Assembly: GCF_001042715.1 (NCBI RefSeq)
Contig: NZ_CP009687.1
Location: 2,781,418-2,845,417 of the forward strand
Length of the DNA: 64,000 nucleotides
Origin: Clostridium aceticum
GTDB taxonomy: Bacteria > Bacillota > Clostridia > Peptostreptococcales > Natronincolaceae
Reading direction: 5' to 3'
Made by a program: the position numbers and the translations under genes. Below are positions 56,752 to 64,000 of the stretch, one piece after another (position 1 is the first letter of the stretch; each line of letters begins with the position of its first letter). Below the pieces are notes generated by a model, which was not told the DNA's origin, made no database searches, and saw only the letters and a program-made list of their open reading frames with translations.

Positions 56752-57624
56752 CTATAATATACTTCTAATGGTTATTTCCTTTATACTATAAATTTCACCA
56801 TCATCCACCAACTCACATTTTAAATTGACTTTGCCATATGTGTTTCCACCTAGCACCACACATTTACCATCCTCTTGGCTAATAATGGCTGCATTGTTAT
56901 TTGGTGCATCTAAACTCCATATAACCTCTTTATCCTCAACAACTTCTCCAGTATCAACAATGGTGACAGTTGCAGTAAATTCTCTTTCCCTACCGTAATA
57001 GATCATATCACTTCCATTGATTGTGATGTTGTAATTTCCATGGATTTCTACTGGATCTACAATTTTATCCTTATCAGCAATTTCATTTTCCTTATCATCA
57101 TTTACTCCGAATGAGTCCTTTTCACAGTACAGTGTAATGAGTCCTAGTTTGCTTTTATCTACCCCTACTACCTTCCATGCTGTACCCATTTTAATAAAAC
57201 GCATATCCACGCCTATTCTATTTGAAATAATATCCGCTGGAAGGGTTACTTGGATTTTTCCATCCTGTAAATTCATAAATTTTCCTTCATCTATTCCAAA
57301 GCTGATTCCTTCAATAATTGTGTTAAACTCACATATCTCTTCATCTACTACTATTTTAATAGGATAATTTATCCTTCTAATCCTCCCTCGATAGGACTTT
57401 TGATTTTGATCTATTTCGCTAATAACTATGTATAAGTCGTCTTGGTATTCTACTACATTGCCTGTTTCAAGCTTTATTTTTGTTCTAATGATCTTATCAT
57501 CATAGTAGTTTATTTTGTCCATCGCATCCCTAATAAGAGCAATATCCTCTATTCCATTTAACTTTATTTTTTCACCCTTTTCATCTATAAAAAAATCCAG
57601 CATGGTTTCTATATCCCTTGCCAT
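56752..57624 (-). CDS. Phage structural protein with Ig-like C-terminus
   Basis: About 290 residues. The N-terminal part (MARDIETMLDFFIDEKGEKI) resembles head-proximal structural proteins of clostridial phages. The C-terminal 85 residues form an Ig-like domain (FTATVTIVDTGEVVEDKEVI, NTYGKVNLKCELVDDGE), as used on virion surfaces. The frame opens at 57657, but GGTGGAG places the start at the ATG at 57624. It is last in the head gene order, and the next gene downstream is the SHOCT-like gene and recombinase rather than tail genes. Confidence 0.65.
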   Translation of the reverse strand: MARDIETMLDFFIDEKGEKIKLNGIEDIALIRDAMDKINYYDDKIIRTKIKLETGNVVEYQDDLYIVISEIDQNQKSYRGRIRRINYPIKIVVDEEICEFNTIIEGISFGIDEGKFMNLQDGKIQVTLPADIISNRIGVDMRFIKMGTAWKVVGVDKSKLGLITLYCEKDSFGVNDDKENEIADKDKIVDPVEIHGNYNITINGSDMIYYGREREFTATVTIVDTGEVVEDKEVIWSLDAPNNNAAIISQEDGKCVVLGGNTYGKVNLKCELVDDGEIYSIKEITIRSIL

Positions 57625-57679
57625 ACTCCACCTTCTTTCAAAAAATAAAAAGCACACCCGAAAGCCTGCATAATATTAG

Positions 57680-57952
57680 TTAATCCCTTCTACTTTCATA
57701 TAGCCACACTTCTAAGTAATCCTGCCACTTCTTTATTTCCATCACTTTGTATTTTTTATCTTCTATTAATAGGTAGGTATCCATGGTTATACTCTCTTCT
57801 TTTTCACAAAACATTCTCTTGGTAATATAGATGTCATAGCCATCTTCAAAGGAATAATGTCTTAAGTATGGCTGAACATCTGCATAGATTGTTTTTTCTA
57901 CACTGTCTCTAGTGCTATCCTTTAGAATTTTTACTTCTGTATCATAAAACAT
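57680..57952 (-). CDS. Probable phage head-closure protein
   Basis: A 90-residue protein (IYADVQPYLRHYSFEDGYDI, KYKVMEIKKWQDYLEVWLYE) with the size and beta-rich character of head-closure (stopper) proteins. The start overlaps the preceding stop (TAATG). The position after the connector gene supports the call; sequence alone is weak. Confidence 0.55.
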   Translation of the reverse strand: MFYDTEVKILKDSTRDSVEKTIYADVQPYLRHYSFEDGYDIYITKRMFCEKEESITMDTYLLIEDKKYKVMEIKKWQDYLEVWLYESRRD

Positions 57953-58254
57953 TAATAGCCACCTACCTTGATTTTAGGCAAGGGTAAAGCAAATCTTATA
58001 GATTCTGGGATAGCTCCATCATATTTGACTTTTCTTTCCCCTTCGCTTTTTTCTTTGTAGCCCTCACTGTCTTTATTTTTATATAGGTATATTGCATAGT
58101 CTACGATTACGTGGTTATACTTTTCTGGGATATTGGAAATATTACAGTAGCCCTTGATGATAATTTGGGCTTTAGATAGGAAGTGTTCAAGAAGGGTATC
58201 TTTAGAAGTCTCATCTATTCTTATAGATAGAAGTGTTTTCATTAATTCTAGCAT
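57952..58254 (-). CDS. Phage head-tail connector, gp6-like
   Basis: A protein of 100 residues, helical at the start (LELMKTLLSIRIDETSKDTL, LEHFLSKAQIIIKGYC) with VIVDYAIYLYKNKDSEGY, a pattern seen in DNA-packaging connector proteins of the HK97 gp6 family. The frame opens at 58269, but GGAGGAG puts the start at the ATG at 58254. Confidence 0.68.
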   Translation of the reverse strand: MLELMKTLLSIRIDETSKDTLLEHFLSKAQIIIKGYCNISNIPEKYNHVIVDYAIYLYKNKDSEGYKEKSEGERKVKYDGAIPESIRFALPLPKIKVGGY

Positions 58255-58272
58255 GTATATCTCCTCCATAGG

Positions 58273-58443
58273 TTACACCTTTTTTGCTATGCCTTTTTTC
58301 ACTAGAATATTGGCATGTATTGGGGATACTTCCATGGTATCTCCTATTTCTTTAACTTCTGTTCCGAACTTTATGTTCTCTAGTAATTTGATTAGCGTCA
58401 TGTTTTTTGATTTTGTTTTATTTTCTTCGATCATCATATTCAT
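58273..58443 (-). CDS. Small phage-region protein
   Basis: A 56-residue frame (KSKNMTLIKLLENIKFGTEV, GDTMEVSPIHANILVKKGIA). It is basic, and lies between capsid-side genes and the connector gene in the same orientation. Its last part resembles short phage proteins with a KKGIAKKV-type end. Function unknown. Confidence 0.5.
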   Translation of the reverse strand: MNMMIEENKTKSKNMTLIKLLENIKFGTEVKEIGDTMEVSPIHANILVKKGIAKKV

Positions 58444-58613
58444 CCTTTCATTTTTATTTAAGTTTTGGTAAAGCTATGTGTAATTCTACATAAAACAAGG
58501 AATGGATATAATGCTACTCTTTCAAGCAGATATTTCCATTCCTTTAACCTTTTTATTGATTATTTCAAACAAGTTTATGACATCTAAGAAAAATCAATGT
58601 GTCTTTAGATTAG

Positions 58614-58910
58614 TTATCTTAGCACATCCCATAGTAGTACAATTAAAAGCCCAATAATACTGCCAATGCCAGTCCAGTGCATAGCACCATCATCTATAGT
58701 TTTTTTTAATGTAGTTAGTACTTTCCCAATTATAATAAAAATAAATGCTAAAGCAATAAAAGTTTTGCCATAAAACGAACTGAATCCATTATCGGTAACT
58801 GCCACTATAAATATAGGAATAAAAATTACCAAAAAAGCAATTATATACGATATCAACCTCCACTTAACAGCATTTAGATATAATGTAATCATCCACTTAT
58901 TCTTTTTCAT
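58614..58910 (-). CDS. Small membrane protein in phage region
   Basis: A 98-residue protein with three hydrophobic helices (about 17-37, 48-65 and 80-96). No family is recognised. It sits within the phage head gene run but looks like cargo or a lysogenic-conversion gene rather than a structural protein. It could be a holin-like protein, but the size and charge pattern do not prove this. Confidence 0.6.
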   Translation of the reverse strand: MKKNKWMITLYLNAVKWRLISYIIAFLVIFIPIFIVAVTDNGFSSFYGKTFIALAFIFIIIGKVLTTLKKTIDDGAMHWTGIGSIIGLLIVLLWDVLR

Positions 58911-58992
58911 ATTTAACCATTCCCTTTATTATATAAACAATGTTTAGTTTCGCCTAATTCATCTAATACACATTAAAAAGGTCATGTGCCAA

Positions 58993-59157
58993 TTATTCAT
59001 CTAATCTCTTATTTATTTCTTCCAAGATGTTCTCTATTCTTTTGATTTTTTCTTCATGCCTTTTAATGCATTTAGGTAATTTAATAACTAGATAAAAAAT
59101 CAAATAAATAACTCCAATCAATACTAAAGTATTAAAAAGTTGAAAAGCAGAGTCCAA
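58993..59157 (-). CDS. Small membrane protein, DUF4083-like (uncertain start)
   Basis: A 54-residue frame from a TTG (FQLFNTLVLIGVIYLIFYLV) followed by a charged coiled coil (IKRHEEKIKRIENILEEINK). One helix plus coiled coil resembles DUF4083 proteins. An upstream GTG frame (VDLGIIEFSWTLLF) joins only through a one-base shift near 59135, so the gene may be frameshifted. Confidence 0.4.
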   Translation of the reverse strand: MDSAFQLFNTLVLIGVIYLIFYLVIKLPKCIKRHEEKIKRIENILEEINKRLDE

Positions 59158-59252
59158 CTAAACTCTATAATGCCAAGATCCACAATAAATACACTCCTTT
59201 CGTTTAACCAACCCATACTATGCCTTAGAAAAAAGCTACATATTAACCCTCA

Positions 59253-59399
59253 TCAACTTTTAAGCATTTTAATGAAAAAGTAGATTGAGCAAACCAATCC
59301 TCCTGCCGAAAAAATCCAATTATTAGATACTAAATATAAGACGGAGCCAATAATTATAGAAAAAGAAACTCCCATTTGATACTTATTTTTATCTTTCAC
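59253..59399 (-). CDS. Small membrane protein (tentative)
   Basis: A 48-residue frame from a GTG at 59399 with two hydrophobic stretches (GVSFSIIIGSVLYLVSNNW and GGLVCSIYFFIKML). AAGGAATG lies upstream. Its pattern is plausible but there is no homology to support it. Confidence 0.35.
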   Translation of the reverse strand: MKDKNKYQMGVSFSIIIGSVLYLVSNNWIFSAGGLVCSIYFFIKMLKS

Positions 59400-59645
59400 T
59401 TTTTATCATTCCTTAAGTGTTTATATTTTTTATGTTACCTATTGTTTTTATAACATATGGAACATCATCCATCCTATATACTGTAGCACAAAAGATATTT
59501 ACCATATTGTAATTTTCTATATAAAAGCTTAAAAACCTTTCAAAATACTAACTATTTTAAAACAGCCATAAAGCTTATATATTCTAGATATTAGAAAGGG
59601 ATAACTACTAAGAGCTATCCCTTATTTATATTTTATTCATAGAGC
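59400..59645. other. Intergenic, no gene seen
   Basis: AT-rich gap beyond the capsid gene, containing a possible hairpin (AGGGATAACT ... AGAGCTATCCCTTA) at 59596-59622 that could end the capsid transcript. Confidence 0.4.
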
Positions 59646-60701
59646 CTATAATTCTTCATTCACCTTGGCAATAAATATGCTGTCTATTTTCTCAAATGAA
59701 GGTAGGGCAATTTCTGAAACTATGGTCTGTACATTCACTGGATGTGGTTCTTTAATGGTAGTAATGGCAACTCCTGTATTTACAATTTGTACCTTTGCAT
59801 CAGTATTTCCACTCATTAAATCAGATTCTTCAGGAGTTGTTCCAAAGTAGGTGTTTCCTAGGTTACCCTCTGGAATAAGGGTAAACACATCATCTGGAAA
59901 AAATTGATGGGTACTGCCATCTGTTAGGGCATACTTTTTGTTATATACTGCTACAGTAAGTCCTAGTTTTGCTGATAAATACTGCTTTAGCATATTATCC
60001 GTTAGAATGATATTATCTGCTCCTATTGGATTCATGTCAAGTCTTACTGACTTATTTGCAAGTAAATAATTCCAAGTCTTTAATGTACAGATTGCTCTAG
60101 TTGGTTTGTCTCCTGTATTTTCTTCAATCTTGTTAACCCATCTTTGAATATCTTGGATAGGTGTTGAGGATTCTACGTTACTCCATCTAGCTCCTGTCAG
60201 CAGAGTTTCTTTATGCTCAGGACTAAACTTATAGTCATAATCATAATTTACTCGATTGGCTGTTATAGATATTTTTCCTGTAGAAAGTAACTGCATCCTC
60301 ATTCTTTCGTTATTGACCTCTGCCCCTTCTACAAGATTATTTACATCATCATAAATTCTTTGGATAATAGGCATGACATAGGCACTATTCATTGAACCTG
60401 CTGCTTTATTTAACTCCTGCCGTTCCTTTTCACCAATTCTCATGGCTTCTCTAAAGAAAGGCATTTCTGTTTGAATTTTACTAATCCCAATTCTATCCCT
60501 TAATGTCGCCTTGGCATCGAAAGCACTAGGCATAAGGGCTACTGGCAATCCATTATGTCCTTTAATCCAAGATAAATCTAATCCTAATTGTTTCTTTGGT
60601 GGAAATAACGTTCCTCCTAGATAAGGAATATTGTTACTAGGGTTATTGGTATAATAGGTTGCTATCTCCTCTGCATTTACTAAATCAAATATATTTTTCA
60701 T
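59646..60701 (-). CDS. Phage major capsid protein, E family
   Basis: A 351-residue protein matching the lambda gpE-type capsid family: NIPYLGGTLFPPKKQLGLDL, WIKGHNGLPVALMPSAFDA, GISKIQTEMPFFREAMRIGE, ICTLKTWNYLLANKSVR, FFPDDVFTLIPEGNLGNTYF. Order relative to scaffold and decoration genes is standard. The start is the ATG at 60701 after AGGAG. This is the clearest proof of a phage-derived segment. Confidence 0.92.
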   Translation of the reverse strand: MKNIFDLVNAEEIATYYTNNPSNNIPYLGGTLFPPKKQLGLDLSWIKGHNGLPVALMPSAFDAKATLRDRIGISKIQTEMPFFREAMRIGEKERQELNKAAGSMNSAYVMPIIQRIYDDVNNLVEGAEVNNERMRMQLLSTGKISITANRVNYDYDYKFSPEHKETLLTGARWSNVESSTPIQDIQRWVNKIEENTGDKPTRAICTLKTWNYLLANKSVRLDMNPIGADNIILTDNMLKQYLSAKLGLTVAVYNKKYALTDGSTHQFFPDDVFTLIPEGNLGNTYFGTTPEESDLMSGNTDAKVQIVNTGVAITTIKEPHPVNVQTIVSEIALPSFEKIDSIFIAKVNEEL

Positions 60702-60727
60702 AAGATCACTTCTCCTTTTCTTGTTTT

Positions 60728-61111
60728 TTATTTTATAAAGCTAATTTGTTTTAATGCTGTTACTGCATCTACAGCTGGTGCTTCTGGAAGTTTATCTAGT
60801 GCAATAAATCCATGGATAATCATAGCAGCTTCTTTTGCACCATAGGTCACATCCACATCATAAAATAAAACACCCTCGGCTTCGTTAGCATCAGTGCCTT
60901 GAGTGTTTTTCTTAACAATTACTTCATCTTCATTTAATAAAACTGGCTTTGATTTTCCTCCTACAATGGTTCCTGCTGGTATAATCTTTTTACCATTTTC
61001 ATTAGGTATAATACCTTCATCACTTACGGTAACTGCTATCGCTACATAGTGGTCTGGAAACTTTAATATCTCCTTAGTGCTTGTATAAGTGCTTTCAATA
61101 AACTTTGACAT
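60728..61111 (-). CDS. Probable head decoration protein
   Basis: A protein of 127 residues (YVAIAVTVSDEGIIPNENGK, KIIPAGTIVGGKSKPVLLNE, DVTYGAKEAAMIIHGFIALD). Location between scaffold and capsid genes, and the beta-rich, gpD-like pattern, suggest a head decoration protein. GGAGG places the start at the ATG at 61111, not at 61117. Confidence 0.72.
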   Translation of the reverse strand: MSKFIESTYTSTKEILKFPDHYVAIAVTVSDEGIIPNENGKKIIPAGTIVGGKSKPVLLNEDEVIVKKNTQGTDANEAEGVLFYDVDVTYGAKEAAMIIHGFIALDKLPEAPAVDAVTALKQISFIK

Positions 61112-61150
61112 AATCAATTCCTCCTATAAATTTTTTTAGTTTACTTAATA

Positions 61151-61708
61151 TTATTTAAAATATTGTTGCTGTGCTTCTTGTGAATACTGTTGACTTTCTT
61201 TTATTTGTTTGGCAAGTTTTAGTCCAATGCTCTCTGTAGCTGTGGTTTTAGATCCATTAGCTGGTGGAACATATCCTTGCTTTAATCTTTCAGCCACCTG
61301 TTTTTCTACCACTTTATTAATGGTAGTAATAAGAGAATCAGCCTTCTCCTGAATCATATCTATATCTCCACCAATAACAAAATCCAGTAAATCAAGGTCA
61401 TAGTTTTTCTCCTTGAAATACTGGATTTTTTCTAGTTTCAGTTCTCTATCATATAGTTCTCTTTCTTTTTGCTGTAATATTTCCTCCTGAGTCATTTCTG
61501 ATTTTTTCTTTTCTTCCTCATACTCCTGTTGTAATTTCTTTTTAGTTGTTTTAACAGCTTCACTTACTCTTTTATCTGCGTAGGATTCCATGAACTTTTT
61601 AAATTCATCATTCTCTAGCACAGATTTAATATCAAACTCCTGTGTTTCCTTTGATTGAGTTTCCACTTCCTGTGTCCCCTCAGTCTTTACATTTTTGTTT
61701 TCTTCCAT
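61151..61708 (-). CDS. Phage scaffolding protein, DUF4355
   Basis: A 185-residue acidic, coiled-coil protein (KKSEMTQEEILQQKERELYD, LDLLDFVIGGDIDMIQEKAD) typical of DUF4355 scaffolds, which direct prohead assembly and leave before DNA packaging. A frame opens at 61759, but GGAGG precedes the ATG at 61708 (MEENKNVK). Confidence 0.85.
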   Translation of the reverse strand: MEENKNVKTEGTQEVETQSKETQEFDIKSVLENDEFKKFMESYADKRVSEAVKTTKKKLQQEYEEEKKKSEMTQEEILQQKERELYDRELKLEKIQYFKEKNYDLDLLDFVIGGDIDMIQEKADSLITTINKVVEKQVAERLKQGYVPPANGSKTTATESIGLKLAKQIKESQQYSQEAQQQYFK

Positions 61709-61759
61709 AATGATTACCTCCAATATTTTTATTTTATTTGAATGAGTAATTCTATCCAT

Positions 61760-61912
61760 CCCATTATCTATCTTAAATGTTATGCATAAAAGTCCTCATA
61801 TAACTTCACTTGTCACTATTTAGAAATGCTAAAATTAACTAAGTGGTATATTATATCCAATCCTTTAATTTCTCATTTTATACCCATTGATTTTACTAGG
61901 TTGTAGCTATGT
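61760..61912. other. Intergenic, no gene seen
   Basis: Short AT-rich gap between the scaffold gene and the Cys-rich protein gene. No feature is recognised. Confidence 0.3.
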
Positions 61913-62344
61913 CTAAAGCGTGACATCATACCCTTTACCCCTACTTTTTTGTTTCCTTAGCCTAGCCTTTTTCTTATCATTATATTTCTTACAGCTATCA
62001 CAATATCGCTGTCTGTTTGAATTAGCTTCTACATAAACACCACACCCCTCACATTTGATTTTAGGCTTTGCTTTCTTTGAAGAAGTTGTACTTCCTTGAT
62101 CCTTTGAATGATAAATATAATATCCACTTTCTAAATCACGGTCTAAAGGCAAGACCCCTTTTTCAAAATACTTACATCTACCTACTTCTTCATTCTCCCT
62201 AGAAAATATACAAGTGGTATCAACCATACAACAATAATGATTAATACCACAAAATTGGGAATCATAGTTGGCACATTCTCTCTTGATTAAACTGGTGATT
62301 TCCTTTTTTAGTTTTTTATCTACAATTATAAACCCACCTTTCAT
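61913..62344 (-). CDS. Cysteine-rich VLP-type protein
   Basis: A 143-residue protein with two metal-binding-like clusters. The first is ECANYDSQFCGINHYCCMVD with a Cys near TTCIF and GRCKYF. The second is KCEGCGVYVEANSNRQRYCD-SCKKY, followed by a basic tail. The first cluster matches the Cys-rich VLP domain found on phages and mobile elements. It probably binds nucleic acid; the role is unknown. Confidence 0.75.
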   Translation of the reverse strand: MKGGFIIVDKKLKKEITSLIKRECANYDSQFCGINHYCCMVDTTCIFSRENEEVGRCKYFEKGVLPLDRDLESGYYIYHSKDQGSTTSSKKAKPKIKCEGCGVYVEANSNRQRYCDSCKKYNDKKKARLRKQKSRGKGYDVTL

Positions 62345-62361
62345 TATTTAATATTTCTAGC

Positions 62362-63117
62362 CTACACTGGCACCCAAAAGCATTGACAGTTTGCATGAGC
62401 TGGTATATCTGGTAGATTATCTTCTATATAAAATATTTCTCCATGCATACTTTCACAATAATCGCAGGTAGTGTGGCATAATACTGAACACCACGTAATT
62501 TTACCTTTATAGTCCATGACTTTAAAAGCTGTAAGTTGGGCTAGGTTAAATATGCGGGACTCTTCCGTCATCATTAACCGTTTGCTCTGATACTCACTAT
62601 ATTGAAATACTCTATCTATTTCATTAGTTAAGCTTTGATAATCCCTTCCCTCCTTTATGCCAGTGCTGATTAGATGATATAGCTTTGTAACCAACTCTTG
62701 TTTATTCCTATGGATTCTATTGCCAAAGGTATCTTCCTTAAACTTTTGATATACATGCTCGTCTATCAAGTCAGGATTCAAAGAGAGTAGTAACCTACCC
62801 TCCAGTAACACACCATGCTTGATATAGGCATCTTCATAGATTTCCTTTAATAACTTTTCTAGCATCTCTTTTTCAAGTGCTGCCATAGCACCGACTTTTT
62901 CCATTAACAATTTCTCCACCTGTACCATAAAGCTTTCTCTCTGATATCTATTAAGGATTAGTTTCCCATCCACAGAATAATGATGATAAAATTCTAATAG
63001 CATCAGCAGTAATAGTCTTAATAGCTTTCTATGCTCCCTTTTAATTTTCTTCTCTTTTTCCTCTGCCCTCGTAATCATCTCCTGTTTTATACCAATAATT
63101 TCATCCTGCCTACTCAT
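62362..63117 (-). CDS. Phage head morphogenesis protein
   Basis: A 251-residue minor head protein of the SPP1 gp7/Mu F type. The C-terminal signature is ITWCSVLCHTTCDYCESMHG and IPAHANCQCFWVPV, with LMMTEESRIFNLAQLTAFKV before it. It overlaps the portal gene stop (ATGAGTAG). Such proteins sit inside the portal end of the head and aid DNA ejection. Confidence 0.87.
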   Translation of the reverse strand: MSRQDEIIGIKQEMITRAEEKEKKIKREHRKLLRLLLLMLLEFYHHYSVDGKLILNRYQRESFMVQVEKLLMEKVGAMAALEKEMLEKLLKEIYEDAYIKHGVLLEGRLLLSLNPDLIDEHVYQKFKEDTFGNRIHRNKQELVTKLYHLISTGIKEGRDYQSLTNEIDRVFQYSEYQSKRLMMTEESRIFNLAQLTAFKVMDYKGKITWCSVLCHTTCDYCESMHGEIFYIEDNLPDIPAHANCQCFWVPV

Positions 63118-64000
63118 CTAAACCATCCCAATTATGTAATTCTATTTGTTTCTGTTCAGACTTAAATTTACTGATTTCCACCTTAGGGCTTTCGATGAAG
63201 GGAAGTAATGTCAGCAGAGATTCTTGAGAGCATACATTTTGAAGCTTGGTGATGACATCGGCAAGACCAACAAGATCCGTTGGAAGGTTTCGTGTGAATT
63301 TAATGGCTATGTCCTTATAGTCAAAATATCTACCCTCTTTTTTAGACAAAAAAATAAAGAGATTTTTTAGTCTCTTCTTTATTACCTGTTCCATCATAGC
63401 TTCACGGATAGCTACTCTATTTTCAAGATTTAAAAGCTTATTCCTAATTGCCAAGGAGGATGTATTGGCTGCCCAGTTTTCATTAAAATTTACTTGATCC
63501 ATCATATCAAATATTTTTCTTTCTATATTATCCAGTTCATTTTTTACGAAGGAATCATTGATGTCTTTTGTGAGCCACTTTACTGAACCACCTTTCGGGA
63601 CTTGGATAATTCCCATGGATTTCATCCTTAGTAAATCTTCTTCTTCAATTTTGGCATTTTCTATCACGAGATAGGCATTTCTATGATCTGAAATCTCGTT
63701 AACTAAATCTGAATTGATGGCGTTATATGCATCCACCAGACTAATGACATCATGAAAGCCACTCTTTCTTTCGCTATTGGCTGGACTGACGATTATGGGT
63801 ACTCTATCAAAGATATGAGTATGTTTACCTTGTAGCTTTAGTCCATCATCTATAATATAGTGAAGTATTTCATGATCTGTATATACATCAAGATAGGTAT
63901 TTTCATCGAAACTCCTATTGAATTTATGTAATGCTAATATACCATTTCTTTCTGCAGTTCCATCTTCAAGCACAAAACAATTAAGTGGATTCAGTATTGT
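63110..64000 (-). CDS. Phage portal protein, SPP1 gp6-like (partial)
   Basis: At least 296 residues of the C-terminal part are in the window, and the frame is still open at 64000, so the start lies outside. Features: HTHIFDRVPIIVSPANSERK, SGFHDVISLVDAYNAINSDL, MGIIQVPKGGSVKWLTKDIN, MDQVNFNENWAANTSSLAIR. These match the gp6-type portal ring through which DNA is packaged. The terminase genes are expected to the right. Confidence 0.88.
   Translation of the reverse strand, partial: TILNPLNCFVLEDGTAERNGILALHKFNRSFDENTYLDVYTDHEILHYIIDDGLKLQGKHTHIFDRVPIIVSPANSERKSGFHDVISLVDAYNAINSDLVNEISDHRNAYLVIENAKIEEEDLLRMKSMGIIQVPKGGSVKWLTKDINDSFVKNELDNIERKIFDMMDQVNFNENWAANTSSLAIRNKLLNLENRVAIREAMMEQVIKKRLKNLFIFLSKKEGRYFDYKDIAIKFTRNLPTDLVGLADVITKLQNVCSQESLLTLLPFIESPKVEISKFKSEQKQIELHNWDGLDE

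Noticed and set aside
58614-58910. Holin of the prophage
   Set aside because: Three helices are possible for a holin, but there is no adjacent endolysin and the gene lies within the head operon, so it is left as a small membrane protein.
1-64000. tRNA, rRNA, riboswitch or T-box elements
   Set aside because: None was recognised by eye on either strand. No tRNA-like cloverleaf or conserved riboswitch core was seen, although a covariance search was not possible here.

Overview
The window is AT-rich DNA from a Gram-positive, low-GC bacterium. S-layer homology (SLH) surface proteins, AGGAGG-type ribosome binding sites, Bce/Cpr-type peptide-resistance modules and clostridial-type serine recombinases point to Clostridia, perhaps an Alkaliphilus-like anaerobe. 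The genus is inference. Nearly every intact gene lies on the minus strand.

The organising feature is a chain of at least eleven remnants of the 3' end of a 23S rRNA uracil methyltransferase gene (rumA/rlmD family). All are on the minus strand, and ten of them keep a conserved core that reads CATGTTGAG in minus-strand sense (codons H-V-E) or a close variant. To the left of each core is a rumA tail, often followed by a rumA-type terminator. To the right is a different cargo module. Cores lie near 98, 2200, 11081, 19064, 28612, 31550, 37154, 42303, 47145 and 51881, with a core-less tail near 22110. The simplest reading is repeated integration of serine-recombinase elements into the 3' end of rumA. 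Each insertion would push older elements leftwards and leave a rumA tail as a scar. One intact large serine recombinase (54863-56467) and pieces of four others fit this. The functional rumA should lie to the right, outside the window.

Cargo from left to right: (1) a membrane-anchored alpha/beta hydrolase and a broken XRE-AbrB regulator; (2) chromate transporter, TspO, chemotaxis receptor, YidC-type insertase and cardiolipin synthase, mixed with gene debris; (3) a five-gene Bce/Yxd-type antimicrobial peptide module followed by an IS982 copy; (4) a TipA-like MerR regulator with an ABC exporter; (5) a REP-type transposase element and a Cpr/Nis-type lantibiotic immunity operon with its own two-component system; (6) a macrolide phosphotransferase, a hydrolase and a TetR regulator; (7) an SLH protein, a broken REP-type transposase and a small XRE operon; (8) a two-component system with a BcrAB-like exporter; (9) a 924-residue DUF4062 protein and a RhuM-family protein; (10) a 1382-residue SLH/InlB-repeat protein whose signal peptide is put out of frame by an A9 run; (11) a two-gene nuclease plus SMC-like ATPase system resembling Lamassu, the intact serine recombinase, and a phage head module (portal, morphogenesis, scaffold, decoration, major capsid, connectors) that runs off the right edge.

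The modules mostly deal with antibiotics, antimicrobial peptides, surface structure and phage. Many carry their own regulators and recognisable operator sites, so they look like self-contained cargo rather than parts of one pathway.
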